A stretch of 64,000 nucleotides of DNA from Bhargavaea ullalensis (GTDB taxonomy: Bacteria > Bacillota > Bacilli > Bacillales_A > Planococcaceae). Made by a program: the position numbers and the translations under genes. The notes beneath the pieces are model-generated. The model was not told the origin of the DNA, searched no databases, and worked only from the letters and a program-made list of their open reading frames with translations. The stretch lies in NCBI RefSeq assembly GCF_040545425.1, contig NZ_JBEPLW010000015.1, one strand, 5' to 3'. Positions 40,992-50,418 of this stretch are shown one piece after another (the stretch's first letter is position 1; the number at the start of each line of letters is the position of its first letter).

Positions 40992-43355
40992 TTAAGGAAA
41001 GAGTTTCAGCACGTCTCCCTCAACGTCGCCGTCGATCCGGGTCTCATGATAATCCCCGGCGACCCAGTCTTTTGCCTGGTCGTGGAACCATTCCGATTTC
41101 ATGTGGCCGCTCTGGCCCGGCCCGACGATGTTCCATGTACTGGACAGGTCGGACAGATCGGCGACGAACCGCCAGGAAGCGCCGTGATCAGCGGATCCGT
41201 CTTCCTTGAAACCGGCCGCCTGGACGGTGATTCCTGAGCCGCTTGTCGCGGTGCGCGGCGGACTCAGCAGCCGCTCGAACACCGGAGAAGCGCTGCCGAG
41301 CGGATGCGGGAAGACGAGCTGGTGAAAGTCGCCCCACTTCCACTTGTCCGTATTTTCGCCGTACTTGCCGGAAATGCCCTTGATCGTCTTTTCGAACGAG
41401 TCGCTCACCCATTTGTCGACGCCGCCGTATTCCGTCACCCATTCACCCGGATTGCCGGCATACGCCCGGCGCATCATTTCGTCGGTGATGTGGTTTTTGC
41501 CGGGCATGAGTCCGTAAACATCTTCCGGCATGGTGCTCCGGAACATCGTCTTCGGCAACTCCTTCATCCACTTATGGAAGATGAGCGGCGCAGCCAGATC
41601 TTTGTCGTCCTCCTGGTTCCATTCCTCGAGGAGCTTCACCGCTCCGCCGAATTCCTTATCCGTCCCCGTGTTCTTCAGCGAACCGAGCATGTCCTCCAGA
41701 AATTCGCGCGCATACAGGTTCTTCACGTCCATCTGGAGAGCCATCATGTCTTCGGGCGTGAATGAATCTCCGGCCCGGAGCACTTCCGCGATTCGTTCGT
41801 ACCGGTACGGCTGTGCCCAGAAGTCGGTGATATGATACGGATAGTTCTCATTGATGACCCGGTTGTTCGCCGTCGCGACGAATCCTTCCTCCGGATTGAC
41901 CGCCGTCGGCAGCTCCTCGTACGGGATGTAGCCTTCCCAGCCGTACTCGGATGAGTTGCCCGGAACCGGCAGCTGGCCGTCTCCTTTTTTGCGGATCGGG
42001 ATATTGCCGTTCGCCCGGTAGGCGATCGTCCCGTCCACCGAAGCAAAGACGAAGTTCTGCGCGGGAGCGTTGAAGTTCCGGAGCGCTTGCTCGAAGTCAT
42101 TCCAGTCCGAAGCTTTATTCATCTGCAGCACCGCCTCCAGCTCCCGGGTCGGCTCAAGGGCGGTCCACTGCATTGACAGCACATCGCCGTCCGTCCCTGT
42201 GTCCTGGAGCATGATATCCGAAATGACCGGGCCGTGGCGGGTCGTCACCACTTCAAATTCGATCGTGCCGCCGTCCTTCACCTTGATCGGCTCATCGCGG
42301 ACGGTCGCCCGCTCCCACTCGCCGTCCCAGCGGAATTCCGCCGGATTGTCCGGGTTCTGCTCCTCGATATAGAGGTCCTGCACGTCCGGTCCGACATTCG
42401 TCACGCCCCATGCCACTTTTTCGGTATGGCCGAGGATGATCCCGGGGATGCCGCCGAAAATGACGCCCGCCACATTTTGTTCGGGCGATTCGAGATGCAT
42501 CTCGTACCAGATCGACGGGGTGGTCAGCCCGAGGTGCGGATCGTCCGCAAGCAGCGGCTTGCCTGACGCCGTCTTGTCGCCCGACACGACCCAGTTGTTG
42601 CTTCCGTTATGCTCCGGGGGAATGAGCGATGCATCGAACGCGCCCGCGATCGCCACCGGATTCGCACGGTTCGCCTCGATGATGGACGGTGCATTTTCCG
42701 GATACCGGATAAACAGCTCCTTCATCTTCCCTCCATCAAACTCATTCACCGCCCAGTGGCGGAAGGCGAGTGCCGGCCAGTTGCCGCCCAGGTCATAGGC
42801 CATGTATTTGCCGATCGTCAGCGAATCAATCGGCGTCCACTCTTCCGGCTCATAGCCGAGCAGCCGGAACTCATACGGAAGCTTTCCGTCTTCCTTCGCC
42901 TGGCCGATGAACGCATTCACCCCTTCCGCGAACCAGCCGAGCACTTCGCGGGCATCTTCCCCGTAGCCGGACTCCGAATCGGCCGCCGCCTGGCGCAGGC
43001 TGAATGTCCTGAACAGCTTGTCGGACGGTACGGCCGCTTCCCCGACGACTTCCGCGAGCCGGCCGGACGCCTGCCTGCGCGCCAGGTCCATCTGGAACAA
43101 GCGGTCCTGCGCCTGGACAAACCCCTGCGCCCTGTAGAGATCCGCATCAGACTCCGCCCGGATATGCGGCACCCCCTTCGCATCCCTCACGACGGTCACT
43201 TCTTCTTCGAGCACCGGAACGGAAAGCTCCCCTTCCGTCACCGGTTTTGACTTTGATATGTAAGCGTTTACGAAAATCAGTGCGGCCACCGCCAGCACCG
43301 CGGCCGTTCCAAGCACTATGACGACCGCTTTCAGCCATTTCGGCCATTTTCTCAT
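40992..43355 (-). CDS. penicillin acylase family Ntn-hydrolase
   Basis: 787 residues. One N-terminal helix (about 9-31) anchors or exports it. The autoproteolytic site is Gly251-Ser252 in HNGSNNWVVSG, so Ser252 becomes the beta-chain nucleophile; the alpha-chain motif VPHIRAESDADLYRAQGFVQAQDRL precedes it. Related enzymes hydrolyse penicillins, acyl-homoserine lactones or other N-acyl amides; the natural substrate here is unknown. Preceded by the mrp operon terminator, so it is transcribed separately. Confidence 0.92.
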   Translation of the reverse strand: MRKWPKWLKAVVIVLGTAAVLAVAALIFVNAYISKSKPVTEGELSVPVLEEEVTVVRDAKGVPHIRAESDADLYRAQGFVQAQDRLFQMDLARRQASGRLAEVVGEAAVPSDKLFRTFSLRQAAADSESGYGEDAREVLGWFAEGVNAFIGQAKEDGKLPYEFRLLGYEPEEWTPIDSLTIGKYMAYDLGGNWPALAFRHWAVNEFDGGKMKELFIRYPENAPSIIEANRANPVAIAGAFDASLIPPEHNGSNNWVVSGDKTASGKPLLADDPHLGLTTPSIWYEMHLESPEQNVAGVIFGGIPGIILGHTEKVAWGVTNVGPDVQDLYIEEQNPDNPAEFRWDGEWERATVRDEPIKVKDGGTIEFEVVTTRHGPVISDIMLQDTGTDGDVLSMQWTALEPTRELEAVLQMNKASDWNDFEQALRNFNAPAQNFVFASVDGTIAYRANGNIPIRKKGDGQLPVPGNSSEYGWEGYIPYEELPTAVNPEEGFVATANNRVINENYPYHITDFWAQPYRYERIAEVLRAGDSFTPEDMMALQMDVKNLYAREFLEDMLGSLKNTGTDKEFGGAVKLLEEWNQEDDKDLAAPLIFHKWMKELPKTMFRSTMPEDVYGLMPGKNHITDEMMRRAYAGNPGEWVTEYGGVDKWVSDSFEKTIKGISGKYGENTDKWKWGDFHQLVFPHPLGSASPVFERLLSPPRTATSGSGITVQAAGFKEDGSADHGASWRFVADLSDLSSTWNIVGPGQSGHMKSEWFHDQAKDWVAGDYHETRIDGDVEGDVLKLFP

Positions 43356-43428
43356 TTACTCTCCCCCCTTGATTCTTCCATTCTTCCTTGCCGGGAAAAA
43401 ACCCTCTTTATCCCGCTCCGCGACAACA

Positions 43429-43465
43429 AAAACGGACCCGCCCGGCCTTAGCCGTCGGATCCGTG
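43429..43465 (-). terminator. terminator of the mrp operon
   Basis: On the minus strand ACGGATCC ... GGGTCCGTTTTTG around a GC-rich loop, overlapping the last codons of mrpG. Confidence 0.65.
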
Positions 43466-43858
43466 TTTCATCTCTTTCTCCAGCCGGTTTCTCTCCTGTT
43501 CTTGCCACAGCCTCTCTTTCGCTTCGGCCAGTTCGTCTTTCTTCGAAATGTCCGCAAGCTTCACGCCGGAGCGGTGGGCGGCGCGGATAATGACGTGGCC
43601 TGCAACCGGGGCGGTGAGGAAGACGAAGATGATGCCGAGCAGCAGCCGGACGCTGATGAAGCGTTCGAGCGCCCAAAAGTAAAGGAAGCCGCCGAGCAAT
43701 GTCAGCAACACCGCGAGCGTCGAGCTTTTCGTCGCTGCATGCGACCGGGTATACACATCCGGCAGCCGGAACAGCCCGATCGCGCTCACAAGGCTCATGA
43801 GGCCGCCGGTCACCATGAGAATGGCTGCCGCGTATTCAACGATTGTGTCGGCGTTCAA
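43448..43858 (-). CDS. mrpG: Na+/H+ antiporter subunit MrpG
   Basis: 136 residues with three helices. LVSAIGLFRLPDVYTRSHAATKSST is the MnhG/MrpG signature; the C-terminal tail is long and charged. TTG 43858 follows GGGGGG. Last gene of the seven-subunit operon; overlaps mrpF by 23 nt. Confidence 0.93.
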   Translation of the reverse strand: MNADTIVEYAAAILMVTGGLMSLVSAIGLFRLPDVYTRSHAATKSSTLAVLLTLLGGFLYFWALERFISVRLLLGIIFVFLTAPVAGHVIIRAAHRSGVKLADISKKDELAEAKERLWQEQERNRLEKEMKHGSDG

Positions 43859-44120
43859 CGATGACCCCCCTCTCGATATATTTCGAGAAGGCGATCGTCC
43901 CGATAAAGCTCAGGATGCCGAGGATCAGGATTACTTCCATGAACGCCTTCGTCTCGAGCAGGCAGGAGACGACCGCAATCGAGGCGAGCAGATTGACGCC
44001 GATCATATCGAGCGCGATGACCCGGTCGGGCTTGGACGGCCCCCTGATGATCCGGTACACAGCGATGACAATCGTGAAGGAAAACAGAATCAGTGCAATG
44101 AGCATCAGCGTATTCACCAT
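43836..44120 (-). CDS. mrpF: Na+/H+ antiporter subunit MrpF
   Basis: 94 residues, three helices. RIIRGPSKPDRVIALDMIGVN between TM1 and TM2 is the MrpF signature, with the conserved Asp in the membrane half. Starts at the mrpE stop. Confidence 0.94.
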   Translation of the reverse strand: MVNTLMLIALILFSFTIVIAVYRIIRGPSKPDRVIALDMIGVNLLASIAVVSCLLETKAFMEVILILGILSFIGTIAFSKYIERGVIVERRHNR

Positions 44121-44638
44121 CAGCGCGTCACCTCCATGATCGCTTTCTCAAAGTTTTTCAGCTGGACGATCAGGGCTTCCTTTGAATTTTCGATGTCCAT
44201 CGCGTGAATGTAGAGTCCGCGGCCGTCCTCGGTCACTTCCATGACGACAGACCCCGGCGTCAGCGTGAGCAGCAGCGACAGCGTCGTCACTTCCCCTTCG
44301 CTTTCCAGCACCGTATCGTAGCGGAAGATCCCCGGCCGGATCGTCAGCCTCGGGCTCAGGATCTGCCCGATCACCGACCAGCTCGACTTCACCAGTTCCC
44401 GGTTGAAGATGAACACGAGCTTCACGATCGCGAACAGCCGCCGCAGGTAAAACTGCGTCCCGAAAAACCGGTGCATGAAAAACACGATGAAGATCCCGAC
44501 GATGAACCCGGCGGCGAACGTCGTCACCCGGAACTCGTCTTCGTCCAGCAGCAGCATCCAGAGGAACGCGATAAACAGATTGAGCAGGAACTGGCCGGCC
44601 GTCGCCCCCGTCTCCCCGTTTTTCCGAAATTTATTCAC
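44120..44638 (-). CDS. mrpE: Na+/H+ antiporter subunit MrpE
   Basis: 172 residues. N-terminal helices plus a cytosolic domain with LLLTLTPGSVVMEVTEDGRG, the MrpE signature. GTG 44638 is 9 nt after GGAGG and overlaps the mrpD stop by 8 nt; the frame remains open further upstream only inside mrpD. Confidence 0.92.
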   Translation of the reverse strand: MNKFRKNGETGATAGQFLLNLFIAFLWMLLLDEDEFRVTTFAAGFIVGIFIVFFMHRFFGTQFYLRRLFAIVKLVFIFNRELVKSSWSVIGQILSPRLTIRPGIFRYDTVLESEGEVTTLSLLLTLTPGSVVMEVTEDGRGLYIHAMDIENSKEALIVQLKNFEKAIMEVTR

Positions 44639-46124
44639 CCGGCGGCACCTCCCCGAGCACGGCGTCGATGTAAAGCTCCGGATGGGCCAGCACATGCGCC
44701 GCATCCGCGACGAACGGCGCGATCGCCTGCGTGCCGATGCCGAGCGCCAGCGTCAGTGCGCCGAGCAGCGACAGCGGGATCAGCTTTTTCTTATTCAGCG
44801 GACGCTGCTCCTCGGGCGTGATGATCGTCTCCCCCCAAAAACAGTTCATGAAGATCCGCAAAAGCGAATACAGCACGAACAGGCTGGAAAGAAACCCTGC
44901 GAGCAGCAGCCAGTAGTTGCCTCCCTCGACCGCCCCGAGCCCGGTGTACACCTTGCCGATGAACCCGCTGAACGGCGGGATGCCCGCAAGCGACAGCATC
45001 GTGATGAAAAACAGCCAGCCGAGCACCGGATAGTTGCGGATGAGGCCGCTCATCCGGTCGATTCTCGACTCTCCCGTCAGGACGACCATCGACCCGACGG
45101 CAAGGAACAAGAGGGCCTTGATCACCATGTCATGGATGAGGTAATACACCGATCCCTGGAATGCGGCTTCGTTGAAGACGGCCAGGCCGAGCAGCATGAA
45201 GCCGACCGCGATGACGACGTTGTAGGAGGCGATGACGCGGATGTCTTTGTAGGCGATGGCGCCGAGCGAGCCGCCGGCAAGCGTCAGGACGGCCATTGCA
45301 CCGATGAGCCCGTGCGTGATGGCCGCGTCGTGGTAAAAGATGAGCGTGAACACGCGGAACATCGCGTACACCCCCACTTTCGTCAGCAGCGCCCCGAACA
45401 GCGCGGCAACCGGTGCGGGCGGCACCGAATAAGAGCCCGGGAGCCAGAAGTACAGCAGCAGGCCGGCTTTCAGCGCGAACACGATGAGGAAAATCACCGC
45501 GATGGCGCTCAGGAGCGGCCCCTGTCCGGCCTCTGCCACCCGGACCGAAATGTGGGCCATGTTCAGAGTGCCGACCGTCCCGTAGAGGAACGCGAGGGCG
45601 ACGAGGAAAAACCAGGAGGCCACGACATTGATCGCGACGTATTTCACCGATTCCGCGAGTTGCGCCCTGCCGCCCCCGAGCGTGACAAGCACATAAGAGG
45701 CGAGCAGCATCACTTCAAAACAGACAAACAGGTTGAACAGGTCACCGGTCAGAAACGAGCCGTTGACACCCGCCACGAGGAAAAACGAGAACGGATAGAA
45801 AAACATGTTCTCATGCCGCCGCTCGGTCGCGGCGAATGCATAGAACAAGATCAGGCCGGAGACGACCGAGGTTGTCAGGACGAGCAGTGCAGCGAATGAA
45901 TCGCCGACGAACAGGATGCCGAACGGCGGTTTCCATCCGCCGAAGTCCAGCCGGAGAATGCCTTCGTCCCGGACTTTCAGGAGCAGCCGGACGCTGATCG
46001 CGGTGAGCGACAGGAGAGACAGCGACGCGACCAGCTTCTGCGCCTTGACGGACGGGCGCAGGAAAAACAGCACAAAGCCGGTGAGCAGCGGGACGACCAT
46101 CGGAAGGACGAGGATATTATTCAC
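44631..46124 (-). CDS. mrpD: Na+/H+ antiporter subunit MrpD
   Basis: 497 residues, about fourteen helices, homologous to NuoM/N of complex I. The conserved Glu in TM5 (VCFEVMLLASYVL) and Lys in TM7 (FALKAGLLLYFWLPGSY) are present, as is PPFSGFIGK. It forms one of the proton paths. GTG 46124 is 8 nt after GGAGGG and overlaps mrpC. Confidence 0.95.
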   Translation of the reverse strand: MNNILVLPMVVPLLTGFVLFFLRPSVKAQKLVASLSLLSLTAISVRLLLKVRDEGILRLDFGGWKPPFGILFVGDSFAALLVLTTSVVSGLILFYAFAATERRHENMFFYPFSFFLVAGVNGSFLTGDLFNLFVCFEVMLLASYVLVTLGGGRAQLAESVKYVAINVVASWFFLVALAFLYGTVGTLNMAHISVRVAEAGQGPLLSAIAVIFLIVFALKAGLLLYFWLPGSYSVPPAPVAALFGALLTKVGVYAMFRVFTLIFYHDAAITHGLIGAMAVLTLAGGSLGAIAYKDIRVIASYNVVIAVGFMLLGLAVFNEAAFQGSVYYLIHDMVIKALLFLAVGSMVVLTGESRIDRMSGLIRNYPVLGWLFFITMLSLAGIPPFSGFIGKVYTGLGAVEGGNYWLLLAGFLSSLFVLYSLLRIFMNCFWGETIITPEEQRPLNKKKLIPLSLLGALTLALGIGTQAIAPFVADAAHVLAHPELYIDAVLGEVPPGE

Positions 46125-46455
46125 GGCGCACCCTCCGGAGGTAGCTCAGGTCGTCCGTCCCGGTCTCCTCGTAGGTCCTGTAGGCGAGCACGAGAAGGAA
46201 CGCGGTCGTCGCAAAGCTGATGACGATCGCCGTCAGGATGAGTGCCTGCGGCAGTGCATCGACGTACGGCCCGTCCGATTCCCCGAGCAGCGGGACATTC
46301 CCGCCGGCCGCGCCGCCCATCGTGATGAGCAGCAGGTGGACGGCGTGCGACAGGACCGCCGTGCCGAGAATCATCCGGATCATGTTGCGCGACAGCAGCA
46401 AATAGACCGCCACGGTCACAAGGACACCCGTCAATATGATCATGTGAACTTCCAT
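46117..46455 (-). CDS. mrpC: Na+/H+ antiporter subunit MrpC
   Basis: 112 residues, three helices, homologue of NuoK. Contains LPQALILTAIVISFATTAFLL with the conserved pattern. Overlaps mrpD by 8 nt. Confidence 0.95.
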   Translation of the reverse strand: MEVHMIILTGVLVTVAVYLLLSRNMIRMILGTAVLSHAVHLLLITMGGAAGGNVPLLGESDGPYVDALPQALILTAIVISFATTAFLLVLAYRTYEETGTDDLSYLRRVRRE

Positions 46456-46458
46456 CCG

Positions 46459-46881
46459 CTACACATCCTTGCTGATACTCAAAATAATCGTTTCCACCGT
46501 TCCGATGACGGTGAGCGCGACGCCGGCTTCAAAAATGGTGACCGTCGCAAGTTCCGTGACGCCGAAGATCGGCAGGTCAAAGTAGCCGAACGTCTGGGAA
46601 AGGAACGGCTTCCCGAGGACCGCGGAGGCGGTTCCCGACAGGACGGCGAGCATCGCGCCAAACGCGGCGACTTTCTTGAAGTCGAGCGGCACACCCTCGT
46701 GAACCGTTTCGATGTCGTAGACGACGTAAAGAAGAACGAGCGCCGAAGAAAGGACAAGGCCGCCGATGAATCCGCCGCCCGGATCGTTGTGTCCGGACAG
46801 GAACAGCTCGACGCCGAACGTCAGGATGATGAAGACGACAATCCGCGAAACCGTCCGGAGGATCACATCATTTCCCTTCAA
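46459..46881 (-). CDS. mrpB: Na+/H+ antiporter subunit MrpB
   Basis: 140 residues, four helices. GHNDPGGGFIGGLVLSSALVL is the MrpB/MnhB signature. TTG 46881 follows GGGGCGGGG and overlaps the mrpA stop by 14 nt. Confidence 0.95.
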   Translation of the reverse strand: MKGNDVILRTVSRIVVFIILTFGVELFLSGHNDPGGGFIGGLVLSSALVLLYVVYDIETVHEGVPLDFKKVAAFGAMLAVLSGTASAVLGKPFLSQTFGYFDLPIFGVTELATVTIFEAGVALTVIGTVETIILSISKDV

Positions 46882-49273
46882 TGTCCCCGCCCCCTTTCTT
46901 CGCTTTCAGCACAATGAGCGTATAAACGCCGATCCCGGCGATGAAGAGCACGACCACTTCCAGCATCGTGTCAAACGCACGGAAGTCCCCGAGGATGGCG
47001 TTGACGATGTTGTTGCCGCCGGCAAGCGTGTAGGCGTCTTCAAAGTAGCCGGAAATGCTGTTGAACACGTCGTACCCTTTGACCGTCAGCGCGAATCCGG
47101 TCACGAGCACGCCCGCGCCGACTGCGATGAGCCCATTGACGATTTTCGTCCGGGCGGGCGCCCGCTCCGGCTTCCAGTCCGGCAAAAAGCGGAAACAGAG
47201 CAGGAACAGCACAGTCGTCACCGTCTCGATGACCGTCTGCGTGAGCGCCAGATCCGGCGCACGGAAGTAAATGAAGAAGATGGCGATTGAGTAGCCGAGC
47301 ACGCCGTTGAGCAGCGTCGCGGTGATCCTCGACTTCACGAACGGCATGGCCAGCGCGGCGAATGACATGATGAGAACGTATGCCACTTCATAAGCCGCGA
47401 TCTTCTCCATATGGAAATCGGGTTTGAATGCACCTGTCAGGAACAGACTGCCGCCGGCTGCCGCCAGGAAGAACACATAAATGTAGACGAAGTAATCACG
47501 GAGATTGCCGGTCATGTAACGCTTCGTGATGAGCGTGGAGCCGGCTTCCGTGCCCCCGATCAAGCCTCTGTACACGGCATCGAGATTCCACCGGAACGGC
47601 GGCAGCCGGTAAATCCGGCGCCAGTGGCGGAGCGTGATGAACAGAATGATGCCGGCAGTGATGACGCCGAGCGTCATGAGCAGCGGCGTGTTGATTCCGT
47701 GCCACGCCCGAATATGCGGCACGAGGCCGGGCTCGCCCGAGAGCGTCGGAAACACCGCCGGCATTGCCGGTCCGATGACGTACGCTCCCGCCAGATTCGG
47801 GAAGAAGAAAATCCCGACGACGAACAGCGCAAGGATGATCGGCGATACGAGCATCCCTTTCGGTGCCTCATGCGGCAGCCGGTCGACTTTCTCCGGCTGC
47901 CGGGGACCGAGGAACGTCCGGTAGACGATGATCATGCAGTAGATGAACGTAAAGACACTCGCGACCCAGCCAATGACGGGAAACAGCGCAGATGCGCCGC
48001 CTTCGGCAAACGGATTCCCGGAACTGATGGCCACCGCAGCCTCAAAGAACATCTCTTTGCCGAGGAAGCCGTTGAACGGCGGCAGCCCGGCCATCGAGAA
48101 GCTGCCGATGACGGCGAGCGTGAACGATACCGGCATGAGCGCCATCAGGCCACCGAGCCGCCGGATATCGCGCGTGCCGAGCTCATGGTCGACGATGCCG
48201 ACGATCATGAACAGCAAGCCCTTGAACGTGGAATGGTTCACCATGTAAAACAGTGCGGCGAACCCGGCCTGCGCAAAGAGGACCCGGTCGGACCCGGCCC
48301 CTGCCGACAGCGCCGCCGAACCGAAACCGAGAAGGCTCATGATGAGGCCGAGCTGGCTGATTGTCGAATAGGCGAGCAGCGCCTTCAGGTCGTTCTGCTT
48401 CACCGCATTGAACGATCCCCAGAGGAGCGTGATGATTCCGACGAGGCTGACCGTCCAGAACCAGGCGGCTTCCCCGCCGAACACCGGCGTGAACCGGGCG
48501 ATCAGGTAGATGCCGGCCTTCACCATCGTCGCGGAGTGAAGGTAGGCACTGACCGGCGTCGGCGCCTCCATCGCATCCGGCAGCCAGATGTGAAACGGGA
48601 ACTGCGCCGATTTCGTGAACGCTCCGAGCATGACGAGGATCATCGCCGCCAGGTAAAGCGGCTCTGATTTCAATGCAGGGGCGAGGGCGATCGTCTCGCG
48701 GATGCTGAACGTCCCCGTCATCGAGTACAGCATGAGGAACCCGGCGAGCATCCCGATGCCGCCGAATACGGTGATCAGCATGGATTTTCGCGCGCCGTAG
48801 CGGGAGCCTTTACGGTGGTACCAAAAGGCGATGAGCAGGAACGACGAAATGCTCGTCAGCTCCCAGAACGCATAGAGGACCATCAGATTGTCGGAAAACA
48901 CGACGCCGAGCATGGCGCCCATGAACAGAAGAATATATGCGTAGAAGTGGCCGAGCGATTCGCGTTGGGACAAATAGTAGATGGAGTAAAGCACGACGAG
49001 CGCTCCGACGCCCGTGATCAGCAGGCCGAAAATCATGCTCAGCCCGTCAATATGAAAGGATAGATCGATTCCGGCGGCCGGAATCCAGGGAACCGTGACA
49101 TTCGCAGTTTTCCCCGATGCAATGCGCGGCAGAATGCTCACAAGCCCTGCGAATAAAACAAGCGGGACCGCCGCCACAAACCAGCCGATCCGGCGGTCGG
49201 GAACCACCCGGTACAGCAGCGGAATGACCGCGGCCATGGCGAACGGAAAGAATACTCCTAAAACAACCAGCAT
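46868..49273 (-). CDS. mrpA: Na+/H+ antiporter subunit MrpA
   Basis: 801 residues, about twenty-one helices; the N-terminal NuoL-like part carries the TM5 Glu in YAFWELTSISSFLLI and FTKSAQFPFHIWLPDAMEAPTPVSAYLHSATMV, and the C-terminal part is the MrpB-like extension (GYSIAIFFIYFRAPDLALTQ). ATG 49273 is 6 nt after GGAGG. First gene of mrpABCDEFG, needed for Na+ resistance and alkaline pH homeostasis. Open frame upstream of 49273 is intergenic. Confidence 0.95.
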   Translation of the reverse strand: MLVVLGVFFPFAMAAVIPLLYRVVPDRRIGWFVAAVPLVLFAGLVSILPRIASGKTANVTVPWIPAAGIDLSFHIDGLSMIFGLLITGVGALVVLYSIYYLSQRESLGHFYAYILLFMGAMLGVVFSDNLMVLYAFWELTSISSFLLIAFWYHRKGSRYGARKSMLITVFGGIGMLAGFLMLYSMTGTFSIRETIALAPALKSEPLYLAAMILVMLGAFTKSAQFPFHIWLPDAMEAPTPVSAYLHSATMVKAGIYLIARFTPVFGGEAAWFWTVSLVGIITLLWGSFNAVKQNDLKALLAYSTISQLGLIMSLLGFGSAALSAGAGSDRVLFAQAGFAALFYMVNHSTFKGLLFMIVGIVDHELGTRDIRRLGGLMALMPVSFTLAVIGSFSMAGLPPFNGFLGKEMFFEAAVAISSGNPFAEGGASALFPVIGWVASVFTFIYCMIIVYRTFLGPRQPEKVDRLPHEAPKGMLVSPIILALFVVGIFFFPNLAGAYVIGPAMPAVFPTLSGEPGLVPHIRAWHGINTPLLMTLGVITAGIILFITLRHWRRIYRLPPFRWNLDAVYRGLIGGTEAGSTLITKRYMTGNLRDYFVYIYVFFLAAAGGSLFLTGAFKPDFHMEKIAAYEVAYVLIMSFAALAMPFVKSRITATLLNGVLGYSIAIFFIYFRAPDLALTQTVIETVTTVLFLLCFRFLPDWKPERAPARTKIVNGLIAVGAGVLVTGFALTVKGYDVFNSISGYFEDAYTLAGGNNIVNAILGDFRAFDTMLEVVVLFIAGIGVYTLIVLKAKKGGGDIEGK

Positions 49274-49640
49274 GGGAACCCTCCAGTAAATTGGTGTGTC
49301 CACGAGAAGCGTTTTCGGGAGCCCTTGACGGACTGGCCGGCAGGGCGCATAATATGGGCGACAGGCCGGTCCTTCGGAAAACCTGATATTCCGAAAACCG
49401 GTATAAGGCGGGGCGGATCCGGTCTTTTTGGAAGCCGTCCGCCACCCGCATATGTAGAAAGAGGGACACCCGATCTCCGGCGGGCGTGGCGCCTGCCGTG
49501 CCGGTATTTCCCCACTGATCAATTATACAGGAAACAGGCCGCTCCCGCACTCCCGGCGGGCGGGCCGAACCATAATGACGACCGCCGGCCGGCACAGCAC
49601 CGGGCCGCCGGCATACCAAAAACGAGAGGTGAACACCGCC
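49274..49640. promoter_or_regulatory. divergent control region between mrpA and the USP-like gene
   Basis: 367 bp without a convincing gene. For the plus-strand gene: TTGACG (49325-49330), 17 bp, CATAAT (49348-49353), giving a ~280-nt leader. For mrp, a perfect minus-strand TATAAT lies at 49522-49527 with a poor -35. The two transcripts would overlap by about 165 bp if both are used. Confidence 0.55.
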
Positions 49641-50324
49641 ATGATGAAAAAGCCGGGGATGGACGAACGCATCCTTGTGTGTGTGTACTACGGGCCGAAC
49701 GGCGAGCGGCTCATCCGCCGCGGCCATCAGATGGCCAGCATGCTGGACTGCCCGTTCTATATTCTGACGGTCGATCCGCTGCCCTATGACGAATTCGACG
49801 CAGACAAATCCGACTACGTTGAAAGCTGGAAAGCACTTGCCGACGAGCTCGGTGCCGAAGACTTCATCCTTCGTGATGACGAGAAGCGCGCATCCGCCAA
49901 AGTGATCAAGGAAGTCGCCTACGAGCTGAACATCACCCAGATCATCGTCGGCCAGACTGCCCAAAGCCGCTGGGAAGAAATCACAAAAGGCTCATTCATC
50001 AACGTCCTCCTGCGCGAGATCCCGTTCGCCGATCTGCACGTCGTGTCAGTGGCACGCACCGTCAAGTCCGAAGAAGAAGGACTTTACGAAAAAGGCGTCC
50101 GCGCTTACCTTCTCAAAGACGGCGACGGCTACCGCGTCAGCTTCACACTGACAAAAGGCTGCGCGTTCGAAGGCATCTTCTTCAAGGAGATCGGCACCGA
50201 CTTCAACAATGGCATCTTCAAATTCATGCACGACCACAAAATGTGCCAAGTCCACGTCCACGACGACCAGATCGAAGAAACCGGCACCGTCGACCGCATC
50301 GCGGAAGAAAAGCACGTGAAGTGA
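49641..50324 (+). CDS. KdpD-USP-like cytosolic protein
   Basis: 227 residues. The first ~125 residues resemble the universal-stress-like domain of KdpD kinases (RILVCVYYGPNGERLIRRG, then ITQIIVGQTAQSRWEEITKG with the ATP-site-like GQT/S motif). The rest is a soluble domain with no kinase motif. It is not a histidine kinase despite the resemblance. Divergent from mrpA, so it could sense K+/Na+ or a nucleotide for ion homeostasis (inference). Confidence 0.72.
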   Translation: MMKKPGMDERILVCVYYGPNGERLIRRGHQMASMLDCPFYILTVDPLPYDEFDADKSDYVESWKALADELGAEDFILRDDEKRASAKVIKEVAYELNITQIIVGQTAQSRWEEITKGSFINVLLREIPFADLHVVSVARTVKSEEEGLYEKGVRAYLLKDGDGYRVSFTLTKGCAFEGIFFKEIGTDFNNGIFKFMHDHKMCQVHVHDDQIEETGTVDRIAEEKHVK

Positions 50325-50336
50325 AACCGGAATAGG

Positions 50337-50372
50337 AAAAAGCCGCAGTTCCCCAGGGGACTGCGGCTTTTT
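50337..50372 (+). terminator. terminator after the USP-like gene
   Basis: AAAAAGCCGCAGT(T)CCCC and GGGGACTGCGGCTTTTT. Confidence 0.9.
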
Positions 50373-50418
50373 CGGCACGGGGAGGCGAGGCAGCGGAGGG
50401 CGGAGGGCGGCGGGTTTT

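Noticed and set aside
43356..43440. Sigma-B promoter for the penicillin acylase (GTTTTT-13-GGGATA)
   Set aside because: The -10 breaks the GGGWAW consensus and the GTTTTT belongs to the mrp terminator.
49047..49964. 305-residue minus-strand frame
   Set aside because: Antisense to the USP-like gene and overlapping mrpA in another frame; codon pattern belongs to those genes.
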